64,000 bases of DNA from Bradyrhizobium quebecense (GTDB lineage: Bacteria > Pseudomonadota > Alphaproteobacteria > Rhizobiales > Xanthobacteraceae): assembly GCF_013373795.3 (NCBI RefSeq), contig NZ_CP088022.1, positions 1,178,001-1,242,000 on the forward strand, written 5' to 3'. Positions 27,811 through 38,517 of this stretch are shown here, piece by piece (position 1 is the first letter of the stretch; every line of letters starts with the position of its first letter). The notes beneath the pieces are model-generated. The model was given only the letters and a program-made list of their open reading frames with translations. It was not told the DNA's origin and ran no database searches. The position numbers and the translations under genes are program-made.

Positions 27811-29139
27811 ATGGCCGATTTCATTATGCCCCAGACGCAATATGCGCGCAGTGGCGATGTCAGTATTGCCTATCAGGTGACCGGGGACGGGCCGATCGAC
27901 CTTCTGATCGTGCCTGGCTCGATCTCCCACCTTGAGGTCGTGCATGAGTTGCCGTGCATAAGCAACAACGCGCAGCGGTTAGGACGCTTCGCCCGGATCA
28001 TAAGCTTTGACAAACGCGGTCAGGGACTGTCCGATCGCGTGTCCGGCGTGCCGTCGTTGGAAGAGCGAATGGACGACGTTCGCGCCGTGCTCGATGCGGT
28101 GGGATCCCGCAAGACGGTCTTGTTGGGCATGTCGGAAGGCTGTCCCATGAGCGTCCTCTTTTCGGCCACACATCCAGATCGTGTTTCCCACCTGGTTTTG
28201 GTCGGGGGCTTCGTGCGCGCGGGCTACTCGATCCCCGCGGCCCAGTTCGAGGCGTTTGCTGACAGGGCTGTTGCAAACTGGGGCTCGGGGCAGATGATGA
28301 AACACGTTGTCGGGCTGGCGGACGCTTCCCAAGAGCAGCTCGCAGCGCTCGGCAAGTTCGAGCGGATGAGTTGCAGCCCCGGTGCCTTCAAGGCGATCAT
28401 GGTGATGAACCGACTGATCGACGTAACGCCGGTGTTGCAAAGCGTGCGCGTCCCAACTCTCGTGCTGCACAGCCAGGCCGATGCCGTGGTGCCCGTATCG
28501 GAGGGACGGAAGCTGGGGGCTGCAATACCTGGCGCGAGATACATCGAATACGAGGGTCTTCCGCACGGTGTCTTCTTTACGGCCGAATGCGAACGAGTGA
28601 TCGGCGACATCGAGGAGTTTGTCACCGGTCACCGTCCTGAGGCAGGAGAGGATGTCGATCGTGTCCTGGCTACCGTCCTGTTCACGGACATCGTCAACTC
28701 CACGACGAAAGCCATCGAGGTCGGTGATCGCCGCTGGCACGAACTGCTTGATTCTCATGACCGCTTGGCAGCACAGGTCGTCGAGAGGCATCGGGGGAAG
28801 CTGGTGAAGAATACGGGCGATGGAATCTTGGCGACGTTCGATGGACCTGGACGCGGCGTTCGCTGTGCTCTCGCACTGGGCGAAGCTGCGCGCCAGCTCG
28901 GGTTGCCGCTGCGCGCCGGACTGCACACCGGCGAGATTGAGGTGCGCGGCAGGGACGTCGGCGGAATAGCAGTTCACGTCGCCGCTCGCGTGATGGGGCG
29001 GTCCGATGCAAATGAAGTGCTCGTATCGCGCGTCGTGACCGACCTGGTCGCGGGAGCCGGATTGAAATTTGCGGAGCGCGGCTCGTTCGATCTCAAGGGC
29101 ATCCCGGGGGCTTGGGATTTGTTCGCTGCTGTCCAGTAG
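27811..29139 (+). CDS. Alpha/beta-hydrolase fused to class III adenylate/guanylate cyclase
   Basis: A 442-residue two-domain protein. Residues about 10-270 form an alpha/beta hydrolase with nucleophile S108 in GMSEG, an acid in HSQADAVVP and a histidine in GLPHGVFF, so the triad looks complete. Residues about 285-440 are a class III cyclase: metal aspartates D293 (LFTDIVNST) and D337 (NTGDG), K333 and R393 are kept. The position normally held by the transition-state Asn is His (H389 in AVHVAAR). ATG 27811 follows CTGGAG; the frame extends 30 codons further but lacks an RBS. The hydrolase may act as a small-molecule sensor controlling cAMP or cGMP output. Confidence 0.87.
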   Translation: MADFIMPQTQYARSGDVSIAYQVTGDGPIDLLIVPGSISHLEVVHELPCISNNAQRLGRFARIISFDKRGQGLSDRVSGVPSLEERMDDVRAVLDAVGSRKTVLLGMSEGCPMSVLFSATHPDRVSHLVLVGGFVRAGYSIPAAQFEAFADRAVANWGSGQMMKHVVGLADASQEQLAALGKFERMSCSPGAFKAIMVMNRLIDVTPVLQSVRVPTLVLHSQADAVVPVSEGRKLGAAIPGARYIEYEGLPHGVFFTAECERVIGDIEEFVTGHRPEAGEDVDRVLATVLFTDIVNSTTKAIEVGDRRWHELLDSHDRLAAQVVERHRGKLVKNTGDGILATFDGPGRGVRCALALGEAARQLGLPLRAGLHTGEIEVRGRDVGGIAVHVAARVMGRSDANEVLVSRVVTDLVAGAGLKFAERGSFDLKGIPGAWDLFAAVQ

Positions 29140-29273
29140 GCGGGGCCTCACCAACGGCGGCTCTGTTGGCCGACCTTCGACGATTGCTTGTGCCCGTTGC
29201 TAGGACATCAGCCTTCTACGGTGCCGAGATACGCGACGCTTCTGTTTGAGAGGACTCGTCCAACCAGCGTCGC

Positions 29274-29919
29274 TCACGCGCGCGCAGCCTGCCGGGTCAG
29301 CTTCACCAGCTCCAGCAGCATGGCTTCGCCGGCATCGACCAGCGCTTCCAGCGTGATGGATGATTTGCCCGATGCGGCCGTGCCGTCATGGGCGAGGGGC
29401 GGAACATGGATGAACTGCGCGAGGTGCAGGCCGTTGTTGCCGTTGACGGCCTCGATCCCGCGCCAGCTCAGGTAGTTGCAGAGATAGTTGCCGGCATCGC
29501 GCGATGTCCGCGTCGATGGCGGTGGCTAGCGCTGCGCGCAGGAGTTTTCTCGTGTGCGGCCCGAACACCCGCGCATCGGCGCCGCTCTCGATCGATCCCT
29601 TGCGCGCATGCCGGCGGTCGGCATCGGGAAAGCGCGTCGTCACCGCATTACGGGCGCGGCTTTCGATCCGCAGATGCGAGGTGCGGCCGGCGAGGCCGAA
29701 CATCAAGAGCGCCTGCGGGCGATGTCGTGCGATCAGCTCGGGCAATTCGCGATCGACGGCCGCATAGGTGACGTCGAAGATGTGGCCCGTCAGCGCGAAG
29801 TTGTCGAAAGCCGGCCGGCGCAGCCCGGTCAGGCGCTTGACCAGCGGCATGGTCGGGTTGAACGGCGCACCCGGGAACGGCCCGAAGCCGGTGACGAGGA
29901 TGCGCAGTTTGCCGCTCAA
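29274..29919 (-). pseudogene. pcp: Pyroglutamyl-peptidase I (C15), frameshifted
   Basis: The gene starts at TTG 29919, overlapping the meaB stop (TTGA), with LRILVTGFGPFPG typical of pyroglutamyl peptidase. At about 29496-29501 the frame breaks. Reading on in the frame that closes at 29274 restores DAGNYLCNYLSW (catalytic Cys), FIHVPPL (catalytic His) and a normal C-terminus. Adding two bases gives 215 residues, the usual family length. The break lies in GCGCG before GATGCC, fitting loss of one GC unit from a GCGCGC run, upstream of the catalytic Cys. As read, the protein is inactive. A sequencing error is possible. Confidence 0.78.
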
Positions 29920-30908
29920 TGCAGCATCTCCGCGATCTGCTCGGCGGCGACCGCGGGCGAGATGCGGCCGCCGGCGACCTCGGCCTCCATCTTCTTGACC
30001 TTGGCGCGGATCGCAGCGTCCAAGCGCAGCCGCGCCATCATCCGGCTTTCCAGCATCGACCACATCCACTTCACCTGCTGCTCGCGGCGGCGGGCTTCGA
30101 ATTCGCCCGAGGCGTTCATCGCGGTGCGGTGGTCGAGGATCTTCTGCCAGAGTCGGTCGAGCCCGGTGCCGGTCAGCGCCGAATAGGTCTCGACCGGCGG
30201 ATGCCAGTGCTCCGAGCGCGGCGCCAGGATATGCAGCGCGCTGCGATAGTCGGCAGCGGCGAGGTTGGCGCGCTTGAGGTTGTCACCGTCGGCCTTGTTG
30301 ATCGCGATCATGTCGGCGAGCTCGACGAGGCCCTTCTTGATGCCTTGCAGCTCGTCGCCGGCGCCCGGCAGCATTAGCGCCAGGAAGAAGTCGGTCATGT
30401 CGCAGACCGCGGTCTCGGACTGCCCGATGCCGACGGTCTCGACCAGCACGACGTCGAAGCCGGCGGCCTCGCACAACAGCATCGCCTCACGGGTCTTCGC
30501 CGCGACGCCGCCGAGCGTGCCCGAGGACGGCGAGGGGCGGATGAAGGCCTGGTCGGAGACGGCGAGCCGCGCCATCCGCGTCTTGTCGCCGAGGATCGAG
30601 CCGCCGGTGCGCGCCGAGGACGGATCGACCGCGAGCACCGCGACCTTGTGGCCGCGCTCGATCAGGAACATGCCGAGCGCATCGATGGTGGTCGACTTGC
30701 CGACGCCGGGCGAGCCGGTGATGCCGACCCGCACCGCCTTGCCGGTGTCGGGCAACAGCGCCTGCACCAGCTCGCGCGCCGCCGCCTGATGATCGCCGCG
30801 CCGGCTCTCCACCAGCGTGATCGCCCGCGCCAGCGCGGCGCGGTGGCCGGCGCGGAGCTGCTTGGCGAGGGCGTGGATGTCGGGAGAGGCGGGCTTCGGC
30901 GAGGTCAT
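29916..30908 (-). CDS. meaB: MeaB, G3E GTPase chaperone of methylmalonyl-CoA mutase
   Basis: A 330-residue P-loop GTPase of the MeaB/ArgK family. Walker A is GSPGVGKST (G65-T73), and family motifs VDPSSARTGGSILGDKTRM and VLVETVGIGQSE follow. MeaB loads and protects adenosylcobalamin in methylmalonyl-CoA mutase and ejects damaged cofactor. The mutase genes mutA and mutB lie 2-7 kb upstream on the same strand, supporting the role, but other genes intervene, so it is not in the same operon. The 3' end overlaps the frameshifted pcp gene by 4 bases. Confidence 0.93.
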   Translation of the reverse strand: MTSPKPASPDIHALAKQLRAGHRAALARAITLVESRRGDHQAAARELVQALLPDTGKAVRVGITGSPGVGKSTTIDALGMFLIERGHKVAVLAVDPSSARTGGSILGDKTRMARLAVSDQAFIRPSPSSGTLGGVAAKTREAMLLCEAAGFDVVLVETVGIGQSETAVCDMTDFFLALMLPGAGDELQGIKKGLVELADMIAINKADGDNLKRANLAAADYRSALHILAPRSEHWHPPVETYSALTGTGLDRLWQKILDHRTAMNASGEFEARRREQQVKWMWSMLESRMMARLRLDAAIRAKVKKMEAEVAGGRISPAVAAEQIAEMLH

Positions 30909-31066
30909 GGGCCTTGGTTTACAACGGCTGCCGGTTGCAGGCGAGGGCGGAGTCCACGCTCGTCCCCGATCAATCGCGAGATCGGAAATCGGGTGGGCGC
31001 GCCCGCTGCCATGCGGTTGATCAGGGCCCGTTCCGCATCACTGCGGGCCAACATCCGGAGCCTGCC

Positions 31067-31537
31067 ATGACCCGAGCCTATTACAGCGCCGTCCTCGACC
31101 ATCCGCTCGATACCGTGTGGTCGCTGATCCGCGACTTCAACAATTACCCCGCCTATATCGAGGGCGTCAGCGAAAGCGTGATCGAGGACGACAAGCGCGG
31201 CGACCAGGTCGGTGCTGTCAGGCGCTTCTGCTATCTCGGGCTCTGGGTCAGGCAACGCCTTGCCCGCCACTCGGACACGCAGCATTCGCTGACCTATGCC
31301 AGCATCGAGCCATTGCCGTTTCTGGCGGATGCCGGCTCGGACGCGCCGCAGCCGACCCATTACGAGGGCACGATGCATCTGCTGCCGGTCGTCGAGGGCA
31401 ATCGCACCTTCATCGAATGGTCGGTCAAGCTCGACACGACGCCTGCTGACGCCGATCGCTGGCACAGCCAGTTCCAGGCGTGGATCCCGGACTGGACCGG
31501 CTCCCTGGTCAGAGCGCTGGCGCGCCAGCCAGGCTGA
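31067..31537 (+). CDS. SRPBCC (START-like) family protein
   Basis: A 156-residue SRPBCC/polyketide-cyclase-like protein: the N-terminal MTRAYYSAVLDHPLDTVWSL and DFNNYPAYI are typical of the ligand-binding helix-grip fold. There is no signal peptide, so it is cytoplasmic. ATG 31067 has GGAG 7 bases upstream, and the longer open frame to 30914 is not family-like. Such proteins bind hydrophobic small molecules; the ligand is unknown. It is transcribed divergently from meaB and convergently with the RsiV-like gene 15 bp downstream. Confidence 0.75.
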   Translation: MTRAYYSAVLDHPLDTVWSLIRDFNNYPAYIEGVSESVIEDDKRGDQVGAVRRFCYLGLWVRQRLARHSDTQHSLTYASIEPLPFLADAGSDAPQPTHYEGTMHLLPVVEGNRTFIEWSVKLDTTPADADRWHSQFQAWIPDWTGSLVRALARQPG

Positions 31538-31552
31538 GGCCTGCTGAAGCAG

Positions 31553-32341
31553 CTATTGCGGCTGATCGTCCGCGTCGGCCTTCGGCCGTGCGCCGGCGAA
31601 GATCTTCGCGCCTTCCGCCGTCAGATACGGCTTCAGCGTCTCCCACGGCACGAAGACGACATACTGACCTTCGGCATAGGGACCGATGGCATAGGGCGGG
31701 TAGTGGAAGGTGAGGCCGGAGCTCTTGCCGGACACGGTCGATGGCGCGAGCGTCACGGCGCCGATCTTGAGCAGGGTCGGCTTCAGCACCTTGTACCGCT
31801 CGGCGGTTGCGGTCTCGCCGGCACCGCGCCGCTTCTTCTCGGCGTTCAGCGCTGAGACGATGGCCTTGCGCATCGCCGTCAGGGTAGGGCCGTTGTCAGC
31901 TGTCTCGGTGAAGAAGGGACGGATGCTGATGCGCTTCTTCGCCGTCGCATCCCACAGGATGGTGTTGACGTCGGTGTTTGGATGCGCGCCGAGCGTGTCC
32001 ATGTAGTCGTCGCGCAGCACGCTGACATAACGGCCGTCGACGACGGAGCGCACCGAATATTTGCGCTCGAATGAATAGCCGCCGCGGTCTTTGAAAAGCT
32101 CAGGCTCGTCCTTGCGCGCGGAAGCCGCCTCGGCGGCGTTCTTGTCGATCCACTTCCGGCCTTCGGCGAGGCAATCGGCCGCCAGCGCCGGATCAGCCTT
32201 GATCTTGTCGTCGAGATAGACGTTGGCCTCGATGCTCGGATTCTTGATCGTGGCGTCGGGTTTGGGATCGGCGGCGACGGCGGGGGAAATGAAGAGGAAG
32301 CCCGCTATCAGGGCAACGGCCCACTTCGCGATGATCGTCAA
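31553..32341 (-). CDS. RsiV-family (DUF3298/DUF4163) secreted protein
   Basis: A 262-residue exported protein. A signal peptide (about 1-23, ending AVAA) is followed by a DUF4163-like region (Y-S-V-R-S-V-V-D-G-R-Y-V-S-V) and a C-terminal DUF3298 domain (Y-A-I-G-P-Y-A-E-G-Q-Y). This pair is also found in the lysozyme-binding part of RsiV. No transmembrane anti-sigma domain is present, so it is probably a periplasmic binding protein rather than an anti-sigma factor. The start is TTG 32341; this TTG overlaps the ancestral hepT stop (TTGA), so expression was once coupled to the toxin gene. Confidence 0.7.
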   Translation of the reverse strand: MTIIAKWAVALIAGFLFISPAVAADPKPDATIKNPSIEANVYLDDKIKADPALAADCLAEGRKWIDKNAAEAASARKDEPELFKDRGGYSFERKYSVRSVVDGRYVSVLRDDYMDTLGAHPNTDVNTILWDATAKKRISIRPFFTETADNGPTLTAMRKAIVSALNAEKKRRGAGETATAERYKVLKPTLLKIGAVTLAPSTVSGKSSGLTFHYPPYAIGPYAEGQYVVFVPWETLKPYLTAEGAKIFAGARPKADADDQPQ

Positions 32342-32674
32342 TGCTTCAATTCCCAGGTGATTTGATCGACGAACGCCTTCAATGGCAACAAATCATCTTC
32401 AATCATGATCCATAACAGATCAGCGTCGGTCCGATGATAGGTACCAGTTTCCGAGATCGGCCAATCGCCTCCAGTTGATGCCGGGTTCCTTGGCCTCCAG
32501 ATCGGTTGGAATGTGCCTTGATGCTTCGCTGATCATCTCAAGCAGCCGCTCTACAGCCAGCCGCATTACCAGATTGTTGGCGAAGCTCTCGCGGGTTTGC
32601 CCGGCAGTTATGTCCCGAATGCTGTCGATCGCTGTGGCAATGTGGCCTATGCGGTCTGCAACGGTCGGCTGCAC
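32338..32674 (-). pseudogene. hepT: HepT-type (DUF86) toxin, catalytic core deleted and frameshifted
   Basis: From GTG 32674 the sequence reads as a DUF86/HepT RNase toxin up to INWRRLADLGNW, then runs out of frame after eight more codons (stop near 32420). The next frame restores YHRTDADLLWIMIEDD and a normal C-terminus ending at 32338. In this family GN is followed by LRHAYHR-like residues that form the active-site R-x4-6-H motif. Here about 12 bases are replaced by 4, a net loss of 8 that removes Arg and His and breaks the frame. Toxin activity should be lost. It lies one base after the mntA stop, the standard antitoxin-toxin order. Confidence 0.75.
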
Positions 32675-32675
32675 G

Positions 32676-32972
32676 TCAGAAGACTTCGAGAATGTCGTCG
32701 GCGATTTGTTGTGCGAGCCGAGGAGGAAGGGATCGCTTCATAGTTGCTTGCGCCTGCAAGCCCGTCGCGTCTTCAATGATGTGCTCGACACCGATCAGGT
32801 TGAGTAGCGAAAATGAGGCGTCCGGCTCGACTTCAACGAGCACATCGACGTCACTGTCGGGCCGATAGTCGCCGCGCACGCGCGATCCATAGATCGCGAG
32901 CCTCGACACGCCCTCCGCCTTGATGGCATCAGCGTTCTCTCGAATCGCGGCTACGACTTCTTCGCGCGTCAT
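32676..32972 (-). CDS. mntA: MntA-type nucleotidyltransferase antitoxin
   Basis: A 98-residue minimal nucleotidyltransferase with the GSx10DxD motif intact (GSRVRGDYRPDSDVDVLVEV, residues about 29-48). Family members AMPylate a tyrosine of the HepT toxin and silence it. The gene is complete and in the normal position upstream of hepT, but its toxin is broken, so it is an orphan antitoxin or acts on another HepT. It is convergent with nothing: the mutB gene follows it upstream on the same strand, 34 bp away. Confidence 0.83.
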   Translation of the reverse strand: MTREEVVAAIRENADAIKAEGVSRLAIYGSRVRGDYRPDSDVDVLVEVEPDASFSLLNLIGVEHIIEDATGLQAQATMKRSLPPRLAQQIADDILEVF

Positions 32973-33006
32973 GGCTTGGGACCTTGCAATCCCACCAATG
33001 TATCAT

Positions 33007-35163
<2,157 letters not shown>

Positions 35164-35175
35164 TCCTTGGCTTCC

Positions 35176-35646
35176 TTAGTCATGGTCCGGATGCTGATGG
35201 CTGACGATGGTCGCCATCTTCTCCGGTCCGTAATTCTGCATCGTGGTATGGCTCGGCAGATTAGCGATGCCGACCACCCAACCGTGGCGGGACTCGGTTC
35301 CGAATTGCTGCGTCGGGATCACCCGGTCGGGCCGATCGAAGGCGCCGGTCATGATCTCGATGCGGGGACCGTCGATCCGCCGGAAGCTGAGCGGCGTGCC
35401 GCAGGCGGCACAGAAGTCGCGCTCGGCGATCGAGGAGGATTTGAACGTCGCCGGCTTGCCGCGGGTCCAGGCGAAATCCTCGTTGTTGATGTCGGCGAAA
35501 GAGGCGAACGGCGCACCGGAGGCCTTTTGGCACATCCGGCAGTGACAGATGCTGACGCGGTTCGGTGCCGCGGACACCGCAAAGCGCACGGCGCCGCACT
35601 GGCAACCGCCGGTCAGAACGGGTTTCGCTGGTGTCTCTGCCGTCAT
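35176..35646 (-). CDS. GFA (glutathione-dependent formaldehyde-activating) family protein
   Basis: A 156-residue zinc-binding protein of the GFA/CENP-V fold. Cysteine ligands are seen in CQCGAVRF, CHCRMCQK and CAACGTP. The family includes S-hydroxymethylglutathione synthase, but most members have no proven substrate. It lies between the two mutase subunit genes, its ATG overlapping the mutA stop (ATGA) and its own stop 12 bp before mutB. It is therefore co-expressed with methylmalonyl-CoA mutase. A link to aldehyde or acyl-CoA chemistry is an inference. Confidence 0.8.
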   Translation of the reverse strand: MTAETPAKPVLTGGCQCGAVRFAVSAAPNRVSICHCRMCQKASGAPFASFADINNEDFAWTRGKPATFKSSSIAERDFCAACGTPLSFRRIDGPRIEIMTGAFDRPDRVIPTQQFGTESRHGWVVGIANLPSHTTMQNYGPEKMATIVSHQHPDHD

Positions 35647-37517
35647 GCCTGCTCCATCCGCCGATAGGCGTCGCGCAATGTCGCCAGCGCATCACCGCCG
35701 GCGAAGACGAACTCACCGATGCCGGCCGCCCGCAGCGCTGCTTCCTGGTCGCCGGGCCGCCCTGCCAGATAGATATGCCTTGCTCCGGCGCCGTGAAGGG
35801 CCTTGGCGGCCTCAGCGGCGCTAACGGCATAGACCTTATCAGAGGAACAAAGGCACGCCATCGCGGCGCCCGAGGCCGTGAACGCTGCGGCAAGAGCGGC
35901 CGCGTCGGCAAAGCCCTCGCTGTCGATGGCCTCGATCCCGCCGGTCTCGAAGAAGCTTTTTGCAAATGCCGCGCGGGCCGTGAAATCCGCTGGCGTGCCC
36001 AGGTTTGCGAGGAAGATCTTGGGCCGTGCGCCACGCGCCTTCAGTGCGGCGTCGGACTTGTCGCGCAGCGCCTCGAACGGCTCGGCGAGCCGCATCGGCG
36101 CGAGGGCCTCGAAGCTGACCTTGGCACCTGCCGTGGACACCGGCGCGGCCGGTTTCACATCCAGCACCGCGAGGTTGGCCTCGTGGAGGTTGGGGAATTC
36201 GCTGGCGCCGGTCAGCACGTCGCGGCGCTTCGCCACATTGGCTTCGCGTTGCGCCCGCGTCGCGGCGACTTTGTTCTGCAGCAGCCCCTGCTCGAGCGCG
36301 GTGAAGACGCCGCCGGCCTTCTCGATCTCCTGGAACAGCGTCCACGCCGCCTCGCAGAGTTGCGCGGTCAGGGTCTCGATGCTGCCGGCGCCTGCCGCGG
36401 GATCGGAGACCTTGGCAAGGTTGGACTCATCGAGCAGCACGAGTTGCGTGTTGCGCGCCACGCGGCGGGCGAAATCGTCCGGCAGGCCGAGCGCCAGCGT
36501 GTGCGGCAGCACGGTGATGGCGTTGGCACCGCCGAGCCCGGCGGCAAAGGTCGCGATCGTCGCGCGCAGCATGTTCACGTTGGGGTCGCGCTGGGTCAGC
36601 ATCCGCCAGGCGGTCTGCGCATTGACGAAGATCGGCTTCGGCATAAGGCCGCAGGCCTCTTCGATCCTTGCCCAAAGGCGGCGCAGCGCGCGGAATTTCG
36701 CCATGGTCAGGAACTGGTCGGCATCGGCGCTGAGCCGGAATGAGACGGCTGCGCGCGCTGCATCGAGGTCGAGCCCTGCGGCTTCCAGCATGCGCAGATA
36801 GGCGAGCGCGGTCGCGAGCGTGAAAGTGAGTTCCTGCACCTCGGACCCGCCGGCATCATGCACCGGCCGGCCGTCCGCCAGTACGAACGGGCCCTTGAAG
36901 CCGCGCTTGATCAGGCCGTTGACGACCTGGCCGAACGGCTTTGCGTAGTCGGCCCAGCTGGCTGCCGCCGCACCGCGCACGGCAATCGTGCCGAGCGCCT
37001 GGTAATTGAAATGCAGGTCGAGCTTGGCCGGATCGAGCTTGCGGGCCTCGACCATGTCGGCAAACGTCTCGCCGGCGTTCTCGCGCCCGATCACCGGGTT
37101 GAGCGCGATCATGATGCCGGCATCGAGATGGACGCCGCCGCAGGCCCGCGCCAGCGTCTTCTTGCTGGCATCGGAAAGACCGAAGCCGCGCGCGCCGGGA
37201 CCGCCGGCGAACTCGAATTCGAGGCCGGTCGCTCCGTTCTCGAGATCCTGCAAGGCCTGCGCATTGGCCGCTGCGGCGTCGGGGTGGTCGACCCGCTGCA
37301 GGATTTGCCAGGGAGTGGCGGCGGCGCGGCCGGGAAGCGGACTTGAGTTGGTCGCGCGGCGGTAGATCGGATCGATCCTCAGGCCATCATAGGTCTTGCC
37401 GACCAGCTTCTCGAACGGCGCGCCCTTCAGCACGCCGTCGACCAGCTTCCGCCAGTCGTCATAGGTCGCCGGTGCAAAATCCGAAGCCAGAGCCAAATCG
37501 TCAGTCGAGGTCGTCAT
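35643..37517 (-). CDS. mutA: Methylmalonyl-CoA mutase small (non-catalytic) subunit
   Basis: A 624-residue homologue of the mutase chain with a TIM-barrel half (about 60-440) and a degenerate C-terminal B12-type domain (about 500-620). The DxHxxG cobalamin motif is absent, as expected for the small subunit, which pairs with MutB and binds no cofactor. ATG 37517 (MTTSTDD) is used; the longer frame to 37595 is not family-like. It is first of three overlapping or adjacent genes (mutA, gfa, mutB). No cobalamin riboswitch is visible in the 107 bp upstream. Confidence 0.9.
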   Translation of the reverse strand: MTTSTDDLALASDFAPATYDDWRKLVDGVLKGAPFEKLVGKTYDGLRIDPIYRRATNSSPLPGRAAATPWQILQRVDHPDAAAANAQALQDLENGATGLEFEFAGGPGARGFGLSDASKKTLARACGGVHLDAGIMIALNPVIGRENAGETFADMVEARKLDPAKLDLHFNYQALGTIAVRGAAAASWADYAKPFGQVVNGLIKRGFKGPFVLADGRPVHDAGGSEVQELTFTLATALAYLRMLEAAGLDLDAARAAVSFRLSADADQFLTMAKFRALRRLWARIEEACGLMPKPIFVNAQTAWRMLTQRDPNVNMLRATIATFAAGLGGANAITVLPHTLALGLPDDFARRVARNTQLVLLDESNLAKVSDPAAGAGSIETLTAQLCEAAWTLFQEIEKAGGVFTALEQGLLQNKVAATRAQREANVAKRRDVLTGASEFPNLHEANLAVLDVKPAAPVSTAGAKVSFEALAPMRLAEPFEALRDKSDAALKARGARPKIFLANLGTPADFTARAAFAKSFFETGGIEAIDSEGFADAAALAAAFTASGAAMACLCSSDKVYAVSAAEAAKALHGAGARHIYLAGRPGDQEAALRAAGIGEFVFAGGDALATLRDAYRRMEQA

Positions 37518-37624
37518 CCGCCCAAATCGTCCTTCATCGGCCCCGCGACGGGGTCCCCTTGATTTGGCCGGAAATTGCCACGGGCGGGCGGCCAAGCCAA
37601 ACGGTTGTTTGAGGTCGTGCGGTT

Positions 37625-38116
37625 TTAATCGAGGTCCGCTAGACGGAAAATACCGCCCGTCGAGACCCCAGCCAGCGCATCCGCGACGCGGCGCCCGGCG
37701 ATGACGCGGTCGGGAACGATCTCGGCCAGCGGCACCAGCACGAAGGCGCGCTCGAACAAACGCGGGTGCGGCAGCGTCAGTTCCGGCTTGTCGAGTGTGA
37801 CGTCGTCATAGGCGATCAGGTCGAGGTCGAGGGTGCGCGGTCCCCAGCGCTGCTCGTTCTTGCGGTCGCGGCCGAATTTGCTTTCGATCTTGTGCAGCGT
37901 GAACAGCAGCGCGTGCGGATCGAGGCTGGTGTCGATCTCGATGCAGGCATTGATGAAGCTGTTCTGCTGCTGCTCGCCCCAGGGCGGTGTCGAATAGTCC
38001 GACGAGCGCGCCAGGAGCGCGGCCTGCGTCATGCCGCAGATATTGGCGATCGCCTTGCGAAACGTCGTGCGGACGTCGCCGACATTGCCGCCGAGTGCGA
38101 TCAGGACGTCAGCCAT
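37625..38116 (-). CDS. folK: 6-hydroxymethyl-7,8-dihydropterin pyrophosphokinase
   Basis: A 163-residue HPPK, close to the usual length. The signature around GPRTLDLDLIAYDD and LPHPRLFERAFVLVPLAEI is present, as is an N-terminal ALGGNVGD. It transfers pyrophosphate from ATP to 6-hydroxymethyl-dihydropterin in folate synthesis. It is the last gene of folP-folB-folK; 20 bp separate it from folB, so one transcript is likely. Confidence 0.93.
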   Translation of the reverse strand: MADVLIALGGNVGDVRTTFRKAIANICGMTQAALLARSSDYSTPPWGEQQQNSFINACIEIDTSLDPHALLFTLHKIESKFGRDRKNEQRWGPRTLDLDLIAYDDVTLDKPELTLPHPRLFERAFVLVPLAEIVPDRVIAGRRVADALAGVSTGGIFRLADLD

Positions 38117-38136
38117 CAGCGTTCAACCTTGGGCGT

Positions 38137-38517
38137 TCAACTCTGGGACGGCGGATGCCGCGAGCGGGTCAGCACCACGCCGACATCGTCGAAGATCGCG
38201 GCGATCGGCGCATGCGGCTTGTGCACGGTGACCTTGACCGCCCTGACGCGCGGGAAGGTGGTCAGGATGTCATCGGCCACCGCGCCGGCGGCGCGCTCCA
38301 GCAGCTTGTAGTTGGTGTTCTTGAATGCCGACGTCGCGGTCGCCACCACGTTGGAATAGGACACCGTGTCGGAGAGGCGGTCGGTGCGCGAGGATTCCGA
38401 GAGGTCGGTATAGAGCTCGAGGTCGATGACGAAGCGCTGCCCGACTTCGGTTTCATGTTCCATCACGCCATGACGGGCATGGATGACGATCCCGGTGATG
38501 AAGATCGTGTCGGTCAT
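38137..38517 (-). CDS. folB: Dihydroneopterin aldolase
   Basis: A 126-residue FolB of the tunnelling fold. Family residues are FITGIVIHARHGVMEHETEVGQ at the N-terminus (catalytic Glu within GVMEHE) and VTVHKPHAPI near the end. It cleaves dihydroneopterin to 6-hydroxymethyl-dihydropterin and glycolaldehyde. The ATG overlaps the folP stop by 4 bases (ATGA), and folK follows. Confidence 0.93.
   Translation of the reverse strand: MTDTIFITGIVIHARHGVMEHETEVGQRFVIDLELYTDLSESSRTDRLSDTVSYSNVVATATSAFKNTNYKLLERAAGAVADDILTTFPRVRAVKVTVHKPHAPIAAIFDDVGVVLTRSRHPPSQS

Noticed and set aside
37518..37624. Cobalamin riboswitch upstream of mutA
   Set aside because: The 107-bp gap is too short and lacks a B12-box-like GCCACTG sequence in the expected place.
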